Below, piece by piece: positions 1 through 9,270 of a DNA stretch of 64,000 nucleotides. The DNA lies in contig NZ_AP028679.1 in the NCBI RefSeq assembly GCF_037076455.1, positions 2,805,501-2,869,500 on the forward strand, read 5' to 3'. A model generated the notes under the pieces. The model worked only from the letters and a program-made list of their open reading frames with translations, searched no databases and was not told the origin of the DNA. Both the position numbers and the translations under genes were made by a program. The stretch's first letter is position 1. Every line of letters begins with the position of its first letter. This DNA is from Desulfoferula mesophila (GTDB taxonomy: Bacteria; Desulfobacterota; Desulfarculia; Desulfarculales; Desulfarculaceae).

Positions 1-1331
1 ATCAGGACATCAGCCGCATCAACAACGCCGTGGCCAACGGCGAGTTGGGCCAAAACGCCGAGTTTCAAAAGGCCTTCGCCGCCGCCAAAAAAGACGGCCA
101 CGCCCTGCACCTCCTGGGCCTGGTCAGCGACGGGGGGGTGCACTCGCTGCTCACGCACCTGGAGGCGCTGATTAGCGCCGCGGGCCAGGCCGGGGTGAAG
201 CGCATCTTCATCCACGCCTTTTTGGACGGCCGCGACACCCCACCCGATTCCGGAGCTGGCTATCTCAAGCAACTCGAGGACTTTTTGAACGACAACTCCC
301 CCGCCCTGCTGGCCAGCGTGACCGGGCGTTATTGGGCCATGGACCGGGACAAGCGTTGGGACCGGGTTCAAAAGGCCTACGACGCCCTGGTGCGGGGCAA
401 GGGCCGCCTGGTGGGCGATCTGGTCACCGCGGTGGAAGAGGACTACTCCAACCAGGAGTTCGACGAATTCATCAAGCCCACGGTGCGCATGAACGAAGAC
501 GGCCAGGCGGTGGGCACGATCAAGGACGGCGACGCGGTCATCTTTTTCAACTTCCGCGCCGACCGGGCCCGGGAGCTGACCTGGGCCTTCAACGCGCCGG
601 ACTTCGACGGCTTCGACGTGCGCGATCGGCCCAAGCTGGGCTACTACGTATGCATGACCCAGTACGACCAGCATCTCCAGGTGCCGGTGGCCTTTGGACC
701 CCAACGACTGGAAGACACCTTGGCCGAGGTGGTTTCACGGGCGGGCAAAAAGCAGTTGCACATCGCCGAAACCGAAAAGTACGCCCACGTCACTTTCTTC
801 TTCAACGGGGGGGTGGAAGACCCGGTCCCCGGCGAAGACCGGGTGTTGATCCCCTCGCCCAAGGAAGTGGCCACCTACGACGAGAAGCCCGCCATGAGCG
901 CGGTGGAGGTGACCGACGAGGTGGTGGAACGTATCGCCTCCGACCGATATGATTTAATAGTCATGAACTACGCCAACGGCGACATGGTGGGCCACACCGG
1001 GGTGTTGGCCGCGGCCGTCGCGGCCATGGAGACCCTGGACCGCTGCCTGGCCCGGGTGGTGCCCGCCCTGCTGATAGCCGGCGGCCGGGTGCTCTTGACC
1101 GCTGACCACGGCAACGCCGAACAGATGATCGATCCGCTCACCGGGGGTCCCTACACGGCGCACACCGTGGGCAACCCCGTGCCCTTGGTGCTTATAGACC
1201 CCGCGCGCCAGGACGCCTCCTTGCGCTCCGACGGCGCCCTGCGCGACGTGGCCCCCACGGTCCTGGACTTGATGGGCCTGGTTCCGCCCAAGGCCATGAC
1301 CGGCAAGAGTCTGCTCGATACCGGAGAATAG
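1..1331 (+). CDS. gpmI: 2,3-bisphosphoglycerate-independent phosphoglycerate mutase, 5'-truncated by window edge
   Basis: Interconverts 3- and 2-phosphoglycerate in glycolysis and gluconeogenesis. The reading frame is open from base 3 (QDISRINNAV), so the ATG-like start further in is not the true start. About 443 residues are visible against roughly 510 in the family, so the N-terminal segment with the catalytic serine lies outside the window. Visible family motifs are FLDGRDT, FFNFRADR, the metal-binding TADHGNAEQM and HTVGNPVP near the C-terminus. The next gene starts 4 bases after the stop, so the two are probably co-transcribed. The Mn-dependent type is clear. A second, archaeal-type PGAM-like gene at 17 kb probably does another job. 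Confidence 0.96.
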   Translation, partial: QDISRINNAVANGELGQNAEFQKAFAAAKKDGHALHLLGLVSDGGVHSLLTHLEALISAAGQAGVKRIFIHAFLDGRDTPPDSGAGYLKQLEDFLNDNSPALLASVTGRYWAMDRDKRWDRVQKAYDALVRGKGRLVGDLVTAVEEDYSNQEFDEFIKPTVRMNEDGQAVGTIKDGDAVIFFNFRADRARELTWAFNAPDFDGFDVRDRPKLGYYVCMTQYDQHLQVPVAFGPQRLEDTLAEVVSRAGKKQLHIAETEKYAHVTFFFNGGVEDPVPGEDRVLIPSPKEVATYDEKPAMSAVEVTDEVVERIASDRYDLIVMNYANGDMVGHTGVLAAAVAAMETLDRCLARVVPALLIAGGRVLLTADHGNAEQMIDPLTGGPYTAHTVGNPVPLVLIDPARQDASLRSDGALRDVAPTVLDLMGLVPPKAMTGKSLLDTGE

Positions 1332-1335
1332 ACTT

Positions 1336-2844
1336 ATGGCCCAGCGTCTGCTTTGCCTGCTGCTTTGCCTGGTCCTCCTGGGCGGCTTGCTGCCGCCTCC
1401 GGCCAGCGCTCTGATCAGCCTGGAAGAAGAGCGCAAGATGGGCGAGGAGGCCTATGCCGAGGTGATCGCCGCCATCCCCCTGGTGGACGACCCGGACATC
1501 GTGGATTACGTGCGCAACCTGGCCAAGCGCCTGGAAGCCTACGTCCCCGACAAGCCGTTTCCCTTTACGGTATACGTGGCCGACGTGGGGCAGATGAACG
1601 CCTTCGCCATCCCCGGCGGATATATCTTCATGTACCGGGGTATGATGACCGCCCTGGAAAGCGAAGCCGAGTTGGCCGGGGTGCTGGCCCACGAAATGGG
1701 CCACGTGTGGCGCCGCCATATAGCCAAGCGCATCGAAAAATCCAAGAGCACCAACCTTGCCAGCATTGCCGGGCTGCTGGCCGGCCTGGTTCTGGGAGGC
1801 ATGGTCTCCCCGGCCCTGGGCCAGGCCCTGACCATGGGTTCGGTGGCCGGCGGTGTCCAACAGCAGCTGGCCTTCAGCCGGGAAGACGAGCAAGAGGCGG
1901 ACTGGGCGGCCTTCAAGACCATGACCTCCGCCGGTTACCCACCCCGGGAAATGGAACGCAGCTTCCAGCGCATCTGGAAGACGGAAGACTACATGGGGGG
2001 CAACACGCCGGTTTACCTGCGCACCCACCCCACCGGGCCCCAGCGCATGGAGGCCATGGCCGACATGACCCGGACCTGGAAGGGCAAGCCCCTGCACTAT
2101 GACAACAGCGAGTTCCTGCGCATCCAGACCCGCCTGATCGCCTTGTACGACCCCGAGCCTCAGGCGGAAAAGCTGTTGACCAACCGCCGCCTGAGCGACC
2201 CCAACAGCCCCTACCCCATTTATGGCTTGGCTCTGCTCAACATGAGGCGGCACCGCTACGAATCGGCCCTGCAGTTTCTGGAGCGCCTGGGCAAGCTGTG
2301 GCCGGACAACGTGTACCAGATCCGGGCCGAGGGGGTCTGCCGCCTGCTGATGGGCCAAGACGCCAAGGCCGAGGCGCTTTTGGAGCGCACCCTGGCCAAG
2401 AGACCCGACGATCAGGACACGCTTTTGGCCCTGGGGCAAGCATATCAGCGTCAGGGACGGCTCAACGAATCCGTCAAGGTCTTGCGCCGCCTGGTGGCCC
2501 AGGACGAAACCAATCAAGCCGCCCTGTACGAATTGGGCATCAGCCTGGGGCGCTTGGGCCAGGTGGGGGAAGCCTCCCTCTACCTGGGCCTTTCCTTTGT
2601 CCAGAGACACAATTACCGTTCGGCCCAGTACCATCTGAGCCGGGCGGTCAACAACCTGGCGGATAAGCCGGAACTTCAGGCCAAGGCCAAGCAGGCCCTG
2701 GAGCAGATGGATGTTAACGCCCGCCTCAAACGAAAGCGTCAGGCCAAAAAGGAAGACGAGCAACGCCCTAGCCCGTTCGTAAATTACGATCTGGACCGGC
2801 CCTACACCCTTCCTCTCATCCCGGCGCACCCATCCGGCCGCTAA
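1336..2844 (+). CDS. Periplasmic M48 metalloprotease with TPR repeats (BepA-like)
   Basis: A 502-residue zinc protease of the BepA/YfgC type, which in other Gram-negatives degrades or assists outer-membrane proteins at the BAM and LPT machineries. It opens with a signal peptide (residues 1-26, ending PPASA). The zinc motif HEMGH is at residues 119-123, and the third ligand is expected at the glutamate in EQEAD near residue 187. From about residue 240 to 450 the sequence is helical with TPR-like repeats (LLALGQAYQRQGRLNES is one). The C-terminus is basic. The start is supported by GGAG 9 bases upstream. It is probably co-transcribed with gpmI and the secreted protein downstream. Family assignment is firm; the BepA role is inferred. 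Confidence 0.9.
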   Translation: MAQRLLCLLLCLVLLGGLLPPPASALISLEEERKMGEEAYAEVIAAIPLVDDPDIVDYVRNLAKRLEAYVPDKPFPFTVYVADVGQMNAFAIPGGYIFMYRGMMTALESEAELAGVLAHEMGHVWRRHIAKRIEKSKSTNLASIAGLLAGLVLGGMVSPALGQALTMGSVAGGVQQQLAFSREDEQEADWAAFKTMTSAGYPPREMERSFQRIWKTEDYMGGNTPVYLRTHPTGPQRMEAMADMTRTWKGKPLHYDNSEFLRIQTRLIALYDPEPQAEKLLTNRRLSDPNSPYPIYGLALLNMRRHRYESALQFLERLGKLWPDNVYQIRAEGVCRLLMGQDAKAEALLERTLAKRPDDQDTLLALGQAYQRQGRLNESVKVLRRLVAQDETNQAALYELGISLGRLGQVGEASLYLGLSFVQRHNYRSAQYHLSRAVNNLADKPELQAKAKQALEQMDVNARLKRKRQAKKEDEQRPSPFVNYDLDRPYTLPLIPAHPSGR

Positions 2845-2865
2845 AAGCGGCAAAAGGGAGTTTCA

Positions 2866-3408
2866 ATGCGAAAGTTAGTATTGCTGTTGGGGTTGTGCCT
2901 TTGCCTCCTCCTGCCCTCCGTGGCCATGTCCGCCGACCAGCCCAGCGCCAAGGACACGGCCCAGCGCCTCCAGTCGGCCCAGGAGTATTGGAAACTCAGC
3001 GAGGTCCAAAAGCAGATCATGGACACCATCCAGCGCATCTCCGGCCAGCTGCCCCCGGACCAGCGCCAAAAGTTCATCGACCAGGGCAAAGCCTATTTCG
3101 ATGAAAAACGCATCGCCGGCATCAAAAAACAGTGGGTGGCCATGTGCGCCGAGGTGTTCACCGCCAAAGAGCTTAAGGCCATGGTGAAGTTCTACGGATC
3201 GCCCGAGGGCATGGCCATCCGGGACAAGATGCCCAAGCTCATGGACGGCAACACCAAGGTAATCGGGGGTGAGTTGAGCGGGTTCATCAAGCAGGAGCAG
3301 ACCCGTCTGGCCAAGGAAGCCCAAGAGAAGGCCAAGAAGGAGGCGGCCGCCAAGCCCGCCAAGACCCCGCCCGCCAAGGACGCCAAGCCCGCTGACGCCA
3401 AGAAATAG
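2866..3408 (+). CDS. Secreted DUF2059 domain protein
   Basis: A 180-residue exported protein with an N-terminal signal peptide (residues 1-22, ending in AMSA). The central region looks like DUF2059: helical, with the typical ELKAMVKFYGSPEG segment of proteins annotated as such. The last 35 residues are a low-complexity tail of Lys, Ala and Pro. The molecular function of DUF2059 is unknown. The start is preceded by AAAGGGAG. It is the last gene of the gpmI-M48-DUF2059 run and is followed by a strong terminator. The tail resembles Lys-rich ends on several unrelated proteins in this window. Confidence 0.85.
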   Translation: MRKLVLLLGLCLCLLLPSVAMSADQPSAKDTAQRLQSAQEYWKLSEVQKQIMDTIQRISGQLPPDQRQKFIDQGKAYFDEKRIAGIKKQWVAMCAEVFTAKELKAMVKFYGSPEGMAIRDKMPKLMDGNTKVIGGELSGFIKQEQTRLAKEAQEKAKKEAAAKPAKTPPAKDAKPADAKK

Positions 3409-3430
3409 CCGTTCAGCGCCACAAATGAAA

Positions 3431-3470
3431 CGGGCGCCCGGCTTGGCCGGGCGCCCGTGCTATTTTTTTT
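3431..3470 (+). terminator. Rho-independent terminator between convergent genes
   Basis: A perfect 12-bp stem (3431-3442 with 3446-3457) around a 3-base TTG loop, followed by a run of T at 3463-3470. It ends the upstream + strand run. On the other strand the same hairpin is followed by a weaker T-rich stretch, so it may also serve fusA. Confidence 0.92.
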
Positions 3471-3478
3471 CGCCGGCC

Positions 3479-5527
3479 CTACTTCTTGCGGTCGCCGGTG
3501 CGGTCGTAATGGCCGAACTGCATGGTGAAGATGGCCCGGCCCTGGGTGGCGGAGCGCAGGTCGGTGCTGTAGCCGAACATGTCCCTAAGGGGCACCAGGG
3601 CCTTGACCACGTTGGCCCCGCCCTTGGGCTCCACCGCCTCCACCGAGCCGCCCCGGGCATTGAGGTCGCCGATGACCTCGCCCATGAACTCCTCGGGCAC
3701 GATCACCTCCACCCTCATGATGGGCTCCAACAGGACCGCCGCGGCCTTTTCCAGGCCCTGTTTCAGGGCCATGGTGCAGGCCAGGCGGAAGCCCAGCTCG
3801 GTGGACAGGCCGGGGGTGAAAGTGCCGCCGGTAATGGTTACGGCGGTGTCCACCACCGGGTAGCCCATGACCACGCCGGAGGTGAGCCCCTCTTCCACGG
3901 CCCTTCCCAAGACCTCGTGATAATTCAGCGGCACCTGTTCCGGGTCGGCTTCCACCCGGAAGGTATTGCCGCCGCCCCGAGGGTTGGGCCTGATCTCCAT
4001 GGTTATTGCGCCAACCTGGCGGTCGCCGCCCAACTCGCGGTCGAAGCCCATGGAGCTCTCCGCCGGGACGGTCACCGTCTCGCGGTAGACCACCTGGGGC
4101 CGTCCCACGTTCACGTCCAGGTTGAACTCGCGCTTCATGCGGTGCACCAGCACTTCCAGGTGCAACTCGCCCATGCCGCTGATGATGGTCTGGCCGGTGT
4201 CTTCGTCCATGCGCACCTTGAAGGTGGGGTCTTCATCGGCCAGCTTGTCCAGGCTGGCGGCCACCTTGTCCTGGTCGCCCACCGTCTTGGGCTCCACCGC
4301 CACGCTGATCACCGGCTCGTAGGTGTCTATGGGCTCCAGCATGATGGGGCGGTCCTTGGTGGCCAGGGTGTCGCCGGTGCTGGTGTTTTTAAGCCCCATC
4401 ACCCCCACGATCTCGCCGGCCTTGGCCGCGTCCAGACGCTCGCGCTTGTTGGCGTGCATGCGCAGGATGCGGGCCACCTTTTCGTTCACGCCCTTGGCCA
4501 CGTTGTATACCTCGGCCCCCGCCTTGAGGGTGCCGGAGTATACCCGCACGTAGACCAGCTTGCGGCCCTGGTCCATCTGCACCTTGAAGGCCAACGCGGA
4601 CAAGGGAGCCCCGTCGTCGGCCTGGCGGCGCTCCAGTTCCCCGTTGCCCGGATCGGTGCCCTCCACGGGAGGCACGTCCAGGGGCGAAGGCAGGTAGTCC
4701 ACCACCGCGTCCAACACCGGCTGCACGCCCTTGTTGCGCAGGGCGCTGCCCGCGAACACCGGCACCAGCTTGAGGCCGCAACAGGCCTTGCGGATGGCGG
4801 CCTTGATATCCTTGGACGGGATTTCCTCCTCGCCCAGGTAAAGCTCCATGATGGCGTCGTCGATCTCGGCCACCGCCTCCAACAGCGCCTCGCGGGCCTG
4901 GGCGGCGTCTTCGGCCATTTCCTCCGGTATGGGCTGGCGCACGTAGGTGGCACCCAATTCCTCGTCTTCCCAGACCAGGGCCTCCATGGAGATGAGATCG
5001 ATCACCCCCCGGAAGTTGTCCTCCGCCCCCCAGGGTATGGTCAGCGGCAGGGGGTTGGCCCCCAGGCGCTCTTTCATCTGCACCAGCACGGCCTTGAAGT
5101 CGGCGCCGATGCGGTCCATCTTGTTGATGAAGGCGATCTTGGGCACCCGGTAGCGGTCGGCCTGGTGCCACACCGTCTCCGACTGGGGCTCCACCCCGCC
5201 CACCGCGCAGAACACCGCGATGACGCCGTCCAAGACCCGCAGGCTGCGCTCCACCTCGATGGTGAAATCCACGTGGCCGGGGGTATCGATGATGTTGAGG
5301 GTGTGCCCCTGCCATTCACAGGTGGTGGCCGCGCTGGTGATGGTGATGCCCCGCTCCTGCTCCTCGGCCATCCAATCCATCACCGCGGTGCCTTCGTGCA
5401 CCTCGCCGATCTTGTGGGTGCGGCCGGTGTAATAGAGCACCCGCTCGGTAAAGGTGGTCTTGCCCGCGTCGATGTGGGCCACCACGCCAAAGTTGCGGGT
5501 TTTTCTGAGGCGGCCTTCGCCTGCCAT
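3479..5527 (-). CDS. fusA: Translation elongation factor G
   Basis: Ribosomal translocase GTPase of 682 residues, close to the usual ~690. G-domain motifs are AHIDAGKTT (P-loop), RGITITSA (switch I), DTPGHVDF (G3) and NKMD (G4); domains II-V follow. I placed the start at 5527, where GAGGATGC-type context gives AGGAG a few bases before ATG and the protein begins [13 protein letters not shown] longer frame upstream has no support. The gene stands alone, away from any rpsL-rpsG-tuf cluster, so it may be either the only EF-G or a second copy. Confidence 0.95.
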   Translation of the reverse strand: MAGEGRLRKTRNFGVVAHIDAGKTTFTERVLYYTGRTHKIGEVHEGTAVMDWMAEEQERGITITSAATTCEWQGHTLNIIDTPGHVDFTIEVERSLRVLDGVIAVFCAVGGVEPQSETVWHQADRYRVPKIAFINKMDRIGADFKAVLVQMKERLGANPLPLTIPWGAEDNFRGVIDLISMEALVWEDEELGATYVRQPIPEEMAEDAAQAREALLEAVAEIDDAIMELYLGEEEIPSKDIKAAIRKACCGLKLVPVFAGSALRNKGVQPVLDAVVDYLPSPLDVPPVEGTDPGNGELERRQADDGAPLSALAFKVQMDQGRKLVYVRVYSGTLKAGAEVYNVAKGVNEKVARILRMHANKRERLDAAKAGEIVGVMGLKNTSTGDTLATKDRPIMLEPIDTYEPVISVAVEPKTVGDQDKVAASLDKLADEDPTFKVRMDEDTGQTIISGMGELHLEVLVHRMKREFNLDVNVGRPQVVYRETVTVPAESSMGFDRELGGDRQVGAITMEIRPNPRGGGNTFRVEADPEQVPLNYHEVLGRAVEEGLTSGVVMGYPVVDTAVTITGGTFTPGLSTELGFRLACTMALKQGLEKAAAVLLEPIMRVEVIVPEEFMGEVIGDLNARGGSVEAVEPKGGANVVKALVPLRDMFGYSTDLRSATQGRAIFTMQFGHYDRTGDRKK

Positions 5528-5587
5528 TGATGCTCCTAAGTTCTCGAATAAAAAATGGCCGCCTGGATCCCGGCGGCTGCAGAAAAC

Positions 5588-5614
5588 GTTATACTTGCGG
5601 GGCCTGATTGTCAA
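5588..5614 (-). promoter_or_regulatory. fusA: Candidate sigma-70 promoter for fusA
   Basis: Read on the minus strand, a perfect TTGACA (5614-5609) is followed after 15 bases by TATAAC (5593-5588), about 60 bases upstream of the fusA start. The spacer is short of the ideal 17. Confidence 0.5.
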
Positions 5615-5676
5615 GCTGACGGCATCTGCCGGCCACCCGCCGAGTGGCGTCCAGCGGCCTTCACGGGGAGTTACGC

Positions 5677-6321
5677 ATGTCCACCAGCCAGCGCCTCAAC
5701 GAGCTTTACGAGCGCCTGTTAGAGGCCTACGGCCCCCTGAACTGGTGGCCCGGGGACAGCCCCTTCGAGGTCATGGTGGGGGCGGTGCTCACCCAGAACA
5801 CCAACTGGGGCAACGTGGAAAAGGCCATCGCCAATCTCAAGGAGGCCGGGGCGCTCTCCCTGGCCGCCATGAGCCGCCTGGAGCCCGCCCGCCTGGCCGG
5901 GTTGATCCGCCCGGCGGGCTACTACAATCTCAAGGCCAAGCGCCTGGCCAACCTTTTGGCCATGATCAACCAGCGCTACGAAGGCGACCTGGAGTGGCTT
6001 TTCGCCAGTCCCCTGGAAGAGATGCGCCGGGCTCTCATGGAGGTGAAGGGGGTGGGTCCGGAAACGGCGGACAGCATTTGCCTGTACGCGGCGGACAAGC
6101 CGGTGTTCGTCATCGACGCCTACACCTTCCGCATCCTGGGCCGCCACGGCCTGGCCGAGGAAGACATGGGCTACTTCGAGTTGCAGGAGCTGTTCATGGA
6201 CGCCCTGCCCCACGACCCCGCCATGTTCAACCAGTTCCACGCCATGCTGGTGCACCTGGGCAAGGACCGCTGCAAAAAGAGCAACCCCCGCTGCGAGGGC
6301 TGCCCGGCCCAAGACTGGTAA
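5677..6321 (+). CDS. MagIII/endonuclease III-related HhH-GPD DNA glycosylase
   Basis: A 214-residue base-excision DNA glycosylase. The helix-hairpin-helix is KGVGPETAD (residues 124-132), and the general-base Asp of the GPD motif is Asp147 in VIDAYTF. The Lys that makes endonuclease III a lyase (K-T-A in the hairpin) is replaced by Glu (PETA), as in monofunctional glycosylases such as MagIII. The N-terminal [15 protein letters not shown] segment is typical of this subfamily. The C-terminus has C199-x6-C206-x2-C209, and the position of the fourth cluster cysteine (215) is the stop codon. Start chosen for GGGGAG 6 bases upstream. Its substrate, possibly an alkylated base, is inferred. Confidence 0.88.
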   Translation: MSTSQRLNELYERLLEAYGPLNWWPGDSPFEVMVGAVLTQNTNWGNVEKAIANLKEAGALSLAAMSRLEPARLAGLIRPAGYYNLKAKRLANLLAMINQRYEGDLEWLFASPLEEMRRALMEVKGVGPETADSICLYAADKPVFVIDAYTFRILGRHGLAEEDMGYFELQELFMDALPHDPAMFNQFHAMLVHLGKDRCKKSNPRCEGCPAQDW

Positions 6322-6407
6322 GCGGCGCGGCGGGAACGCCGCCGATTCCTTCCAAACTCTTGACCCGTCTGCTCCTCGCAACGACGGGACGAATTATTAC
6401 CTCGCCC

Positions 6408-6439
6408 AAAAAAAAAGGGAGGGGATAAACCCCTCCCTT
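6408..6439 (-). terminator. Rho-independent terminator of the ASKHA gene
   Basis: On the minus strand an 8-bp GGGAGGGG/CCCCTCCC stem (6437-6430 with 6424-6417) with a 5-base loop is followed by nine Ts (6416-6408). It lies between two convergent genes. Confidence 0.92.
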
Positions 6440-6500
6440 ACATGGTCCGGCCCGGACCCGATTTTCAGGATTAGCCGGAGCGCCCGCCGAGGCAGTCGCG

Positions 6501-8453
6501 CTACTTGGCCGCCGCCTTGATGGCCGCCTTGGTCTCCTCCAACTTGGCGTAGGCCTCGGGGAACAGGGTCTTGGCCTCGGTGTGGGGCAGGAACTGGCTG
6601 CCGGTGTAGTTGTCCATGTAGCCCGGAGCCACCGAAAGCTCGAAGTTGGTCATCTGCTCCACTATGCCGCCCACATCGCCCCTGAGCGGGTTGCTCATGG
6701 CCACCAAGCGCGCGCCCAAAAGGGAGCCGTTGCCCACGAACATGAAGCGCTCCGGTTCCATCTCGGGCAGCAGGCCGATGATGGTGGCCCGCTCCAGGTT
6801 GATGGACTGGCCGAAACCGCCGGCCAGGATGACCCGCTCCAGGTCCTGGATGGACAGGCCCACCCCTTCCAAGAGGGTCATGTAGGCGGCATACATGGCC
6901 GCCTTGGCCCGCAAAAGGTTGTCCACGTCCGGCTCGGTGAGGGCGATGTCCCGGCCGATGGCCGTGTCCTTGGCCCAGGCCAGCACGTACTCGGGGCCGT
7001 CGTCGCCCACCCTGAGGCGATCGCTGGGGTGGTCCACCTGGAAGTGACCCCGCTCGTCGATGAGTCCGGTCATGAGCAGGGCGGCCACCACGGCGATGAG
7101 GCCCGAGCCGCAGATGCCCTTGGGCTTGGCGTGGCCCACGGTGACCAGGGCGGGCTCGCCGGTGAAGGGGTCCACCGAGAAGTTTTCGATGGCCCCCTTG
7201 GAGGCGCGCATGCCGAACTTGATGCCCCCGCCCTCGAAGGCGGGCCCGGCGCTGGCCGCGGCGCAGGCCATCCAGTCCTTGTTGCCCACCACCACCTCGC
7301 CGTTGGTGCCCAGGTCGATGAACAGGGTCAAGGCTTCGTCGCGGTGCATACCCACGCCCATGACCCCGGCCACCACGTCGCCGCCCACGTAGGAGGCCAC
7401 CGAGGGGAAGACCAGGGTGGATACGTGGTCGGGCAGCTCCAGGCCGAACTCCTTGGCCTTGATCGGCGGGTAGTAGGCCGCGCTGGGCACGTAGGGCTCC
7501 AGGCGGATGTACTTGGGCTGCACCCCCAGGAAGAGCTGGGTCATGGTGGTGTTGCCGGCCAGGGTGGCCAGGCTCACCTCGCTGAGATCGTTTTGGGTCT
7601 TTTTGGACAGCTGGTGCAGCACCTTGTTGATGGAGCGCACCGCCGCCTGGCGCACCTTTTCCAGGCCGCCGGGCTTGCCCGCGTACACGATACGGCTGAT
7701 CACGTCCTCGCCGTAGGATATCTGCTCGTTGAAATCGCCCTCGGTGCCGATGATCTCGCCGCTGCCCAGGTCGATGAGCTGGGCCCATACTGTGGTGGTG
7801 CCCAGGTCGATAGCCACGGCCAGGTTGCGGGCCGTGGTGTCTCCGGGCTCCACCCGGATGACGTGGTTGCGCCCCTTGGCCGGGTCCACCGGCCGCATGA
7901 TGGTGGTGGTCACGGTCCAGTCGCCGTCGCGCCAGGCGTCGGGCAGATCGCGGATGGCCTCGAAATCGAAAACGAAGCTGTGCTCGCCCGCCGCCTTGAG
8001 GGCGGTGAGCAGCCGGGCCACGTCGTTGCGGTTGTCTTCCAGGGAGGGAGGCGGCGCGCTGACCAACACCTTGACCAAGGCAGGCTGGAAACGGCCCTGT
8101 TCCTTGAGCTCCTCGGCCCCGATCAGCTTGGCTATCTTGGCGGGCCCGCTGGCCAGCGCGGCCAGACCAGCCTTGTCCATGGCCGAATCCACGGGGATGC
8201 GCACCACCAGGTCTTCCTGGATGACGCTTTGGCAGGCCAGGCGCACCCCCTGCTCCGCGTCGGCGGCGCTGATCTTTTCACTGAGGCCGCCTTGCACCTG
8301 TCCCTGTTCTATGTGCACCCGGCATTTGCCGCAGACCCCCTCGCCGCCGCACGACGCGTTGATGTGAACCCCTGCCTCCAGGGCCAAATCCAAAAGGCGG
8401 TCGCCCGCCTTGGCTTCAACCTCCACACCGAACGGCTCGAAGCGAACTATCAT
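6501..8453 (-). CDS. Ferredoxin-ASKHA protein, RACo-like (DUF4445)
   Basis: A 650-residue protein with an N-terminal plant-type [2Fe-2S] ferredoxin domain (Cys35, Cys41, Cys44, Cys74), a linker, and a C-terminal ASKHA ATPase-like domain (AIDLGTTT near residue 215, then GTNGEV and CGSGL). This is the architecture of RACo and related proteins, which use ATP to reactivate Co(II) corrinoid proteins. It has no corrinoid protein or methyltransferase next to it here, so its partner is unknown. The C-terminal 30 residues are Ala/Lys/Glu-rich and helical. The start at 8453 has only a weak ribosome-binding site. Family is secure; the reductive-activator role is inferred. Confidence 0.9.
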   Translation of the reverse strand: MIVRFEPFGVEVEAKAGDRLLDLALEAGVHINASCGGEGVCGKCRVHIEQGQVQGGLSEKISAADAEQGVRLACQSVIQEDLVVRIPVDSAMDKAGLAALASGPAKIAKLIGAEELKEQGRFQPALVKVLVSAPPPSLEDNRNDVARLLTALKAAGEHSFVFDFEAIRDLPDAWRDGDWTVTTTIMRPVDPAKGRNHVIRVEPGDTTARNLAVAIDLGTTTVWAQLIDLGSGEIIGTEGDFNEQISYGEDVISRIVYAGKPGGLEKVRQAAVRSINKVLHQLSKKTQNDLSEVSLATLAGNTTMTQLFLGVQPKYIRLEPYVPSAAYYPPIKAKEFGLELPDHVSTLVFPSVASYVGGDVVAGVMGVGMHRDEALTLFIDLGTNGEVVVGNKDWMACAAASAGPAFEGGGIKFGMRASKGAIENFSVDPFTGEPALVTVGHAKPKGICGSGLIAVVAALLMTGLIDERGHFQVDHPSDRLRVGDDGPEYVLAWAKDTAIGRDIALTEPDVDNLLRAKAAMYAAYMTLLEGVGLSIQDLERVILAGGFGQSINLERATIIGLLPEMEPERFMFVGNGSLLGARLVAMSNPLRGDVGGIVEQMTNFELSVAPGYMDNYTGSQFLPHTEAKTLFPEAYAKLEETKAAIKAAAK

Positions 8454-8660
8454 TATTGGCTACCACGCTAAGGGGTTTAATAGACTAATAAAATATGATC
8501 AGGTCCATCGAGGCCACTGCTTTAAACCGGTAGCACAGGCCCTGCGGGGTGTCAACCTGTGCCACATACAAGTTTGTAACATAAAATCCTCATGACGGCC
8601 TTTTAGCCGTATGATTAAATGAAACCTTGTTCAAACGGATCCAACAAGGAGTTGGCACAC

Positions 8661-9191
8661 ATGATTTCGACTCACAGGCTGCTCGGCGGGCTCGCCCTGG
8701 CGGCGTTTTTGCTTCTGACCCTATCGGCCGCACCGCCCGCCCACTCGGCCGAAGCCAAAAAGGTCCTGATAAAGTCCGTCAAGGAGGTGGGCACCAAGGT
8801 GGTGCTCATGGACGGCTCCGAGTGGACCATAGAAAACCCCTCCGACCAAGAGCTGGTCTACGACTGGCTGCCCTTCCAGACGGTGGTGATCAAAAACAAC
8901 AAGGTTCTGGTCAACCTCTACCGGGGTGACATCGTGGACGCCAAGATGACCAAGGGACCCACCGAAGCGGCCAAGGCCCCGGCCAGCACGCCCACCTACT
9001 CGGCCAGCGCGGTGCAAAGCACCAGCGGCGCTCCTGCCGCCGCTTCGGGCGGAACCCAGGTGGTGGTGTCCGAGGATCTGGTCAAGCGCATGGACAAGAT
9101 TCTCAATCGCATGGAAGACCTGGAGTTCACCCTGAAGTCCATCGAGGTGCGCCTGCTGCGCCTGGAGCGCATGGCGGGCGTGGGCCCCTAG
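8661..9191 (+). CDS. Secreted hypothetical protein with C-terminal coiled coil
   Basis: A 176-residue protein I do not recognise. A signal peptide (residues 1-30, ending AHSA) is followed by a small domain rich in beta-strand (KKVLIKSVKEVGTKVVL), a low-complexity Ser/Ala/Pro linker, and a C-terminal heptad-like helix with MDKILNRMEDLEFTLKSIE. I chose the start with AAGGAG 9 bases upstream rather than the longer frame at 8619. It is divergent from the ASKHA gene, and the ~200 bases between them hold both promoters; none stands out. Probably a small periplasmic oligomer. Confidence 0.7.
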   Translation: MISTHRLLGGLALAAFLLLTLSAAPPAHSAEAKKVLIKSVKEVGTKVVLMDGSEWTIENPSDQELVYDWLPFQTVVIKNNKVLVNLYRGDIVDAKMTKGPTEAAKAPASTPTYSASAVQSTSGAPAAASGGTQVVVSEDLVKRMDKILNRMEDLEFTLKSIEVRLLRLERMAGVGP

Positions 9192-9222
9192 GGCCCCCAC
9201 TCCCCGACAACCCGAACAACCC

Positions 9223-9251
9223 GGGCCGTGGCGCGCTTGACGCCACGGCCC
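9223..9251. terminator. Terminator-like hairpin between convergent genes
   Basis: An 11-bp perfect stem (9223-9233 with 9241-9251) and a 7-base loop lie between the secreted protein gene (+) and lpdA (-). No strong T-run follows on either strand, so termination may be partial. Confidence 0.6.
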
Positions 9252-9270
9252 GTTGTCTTGCGAACGAAAA

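Noticed and set aside
30-32. GTG at 30 as the start of gpmI
   Set aside because: The frame is open to the window edge and reads QDISRINNAV, which is internal sequence of the GpmI family.
3425-5530. Long open frame on the plus strand opposite fusA
   Set aside because: Antisense shadow of a conserved gene. The same applies to 6582-8471, 19900-21948, 30588-33089, 33485-35704 and 43909-45825.
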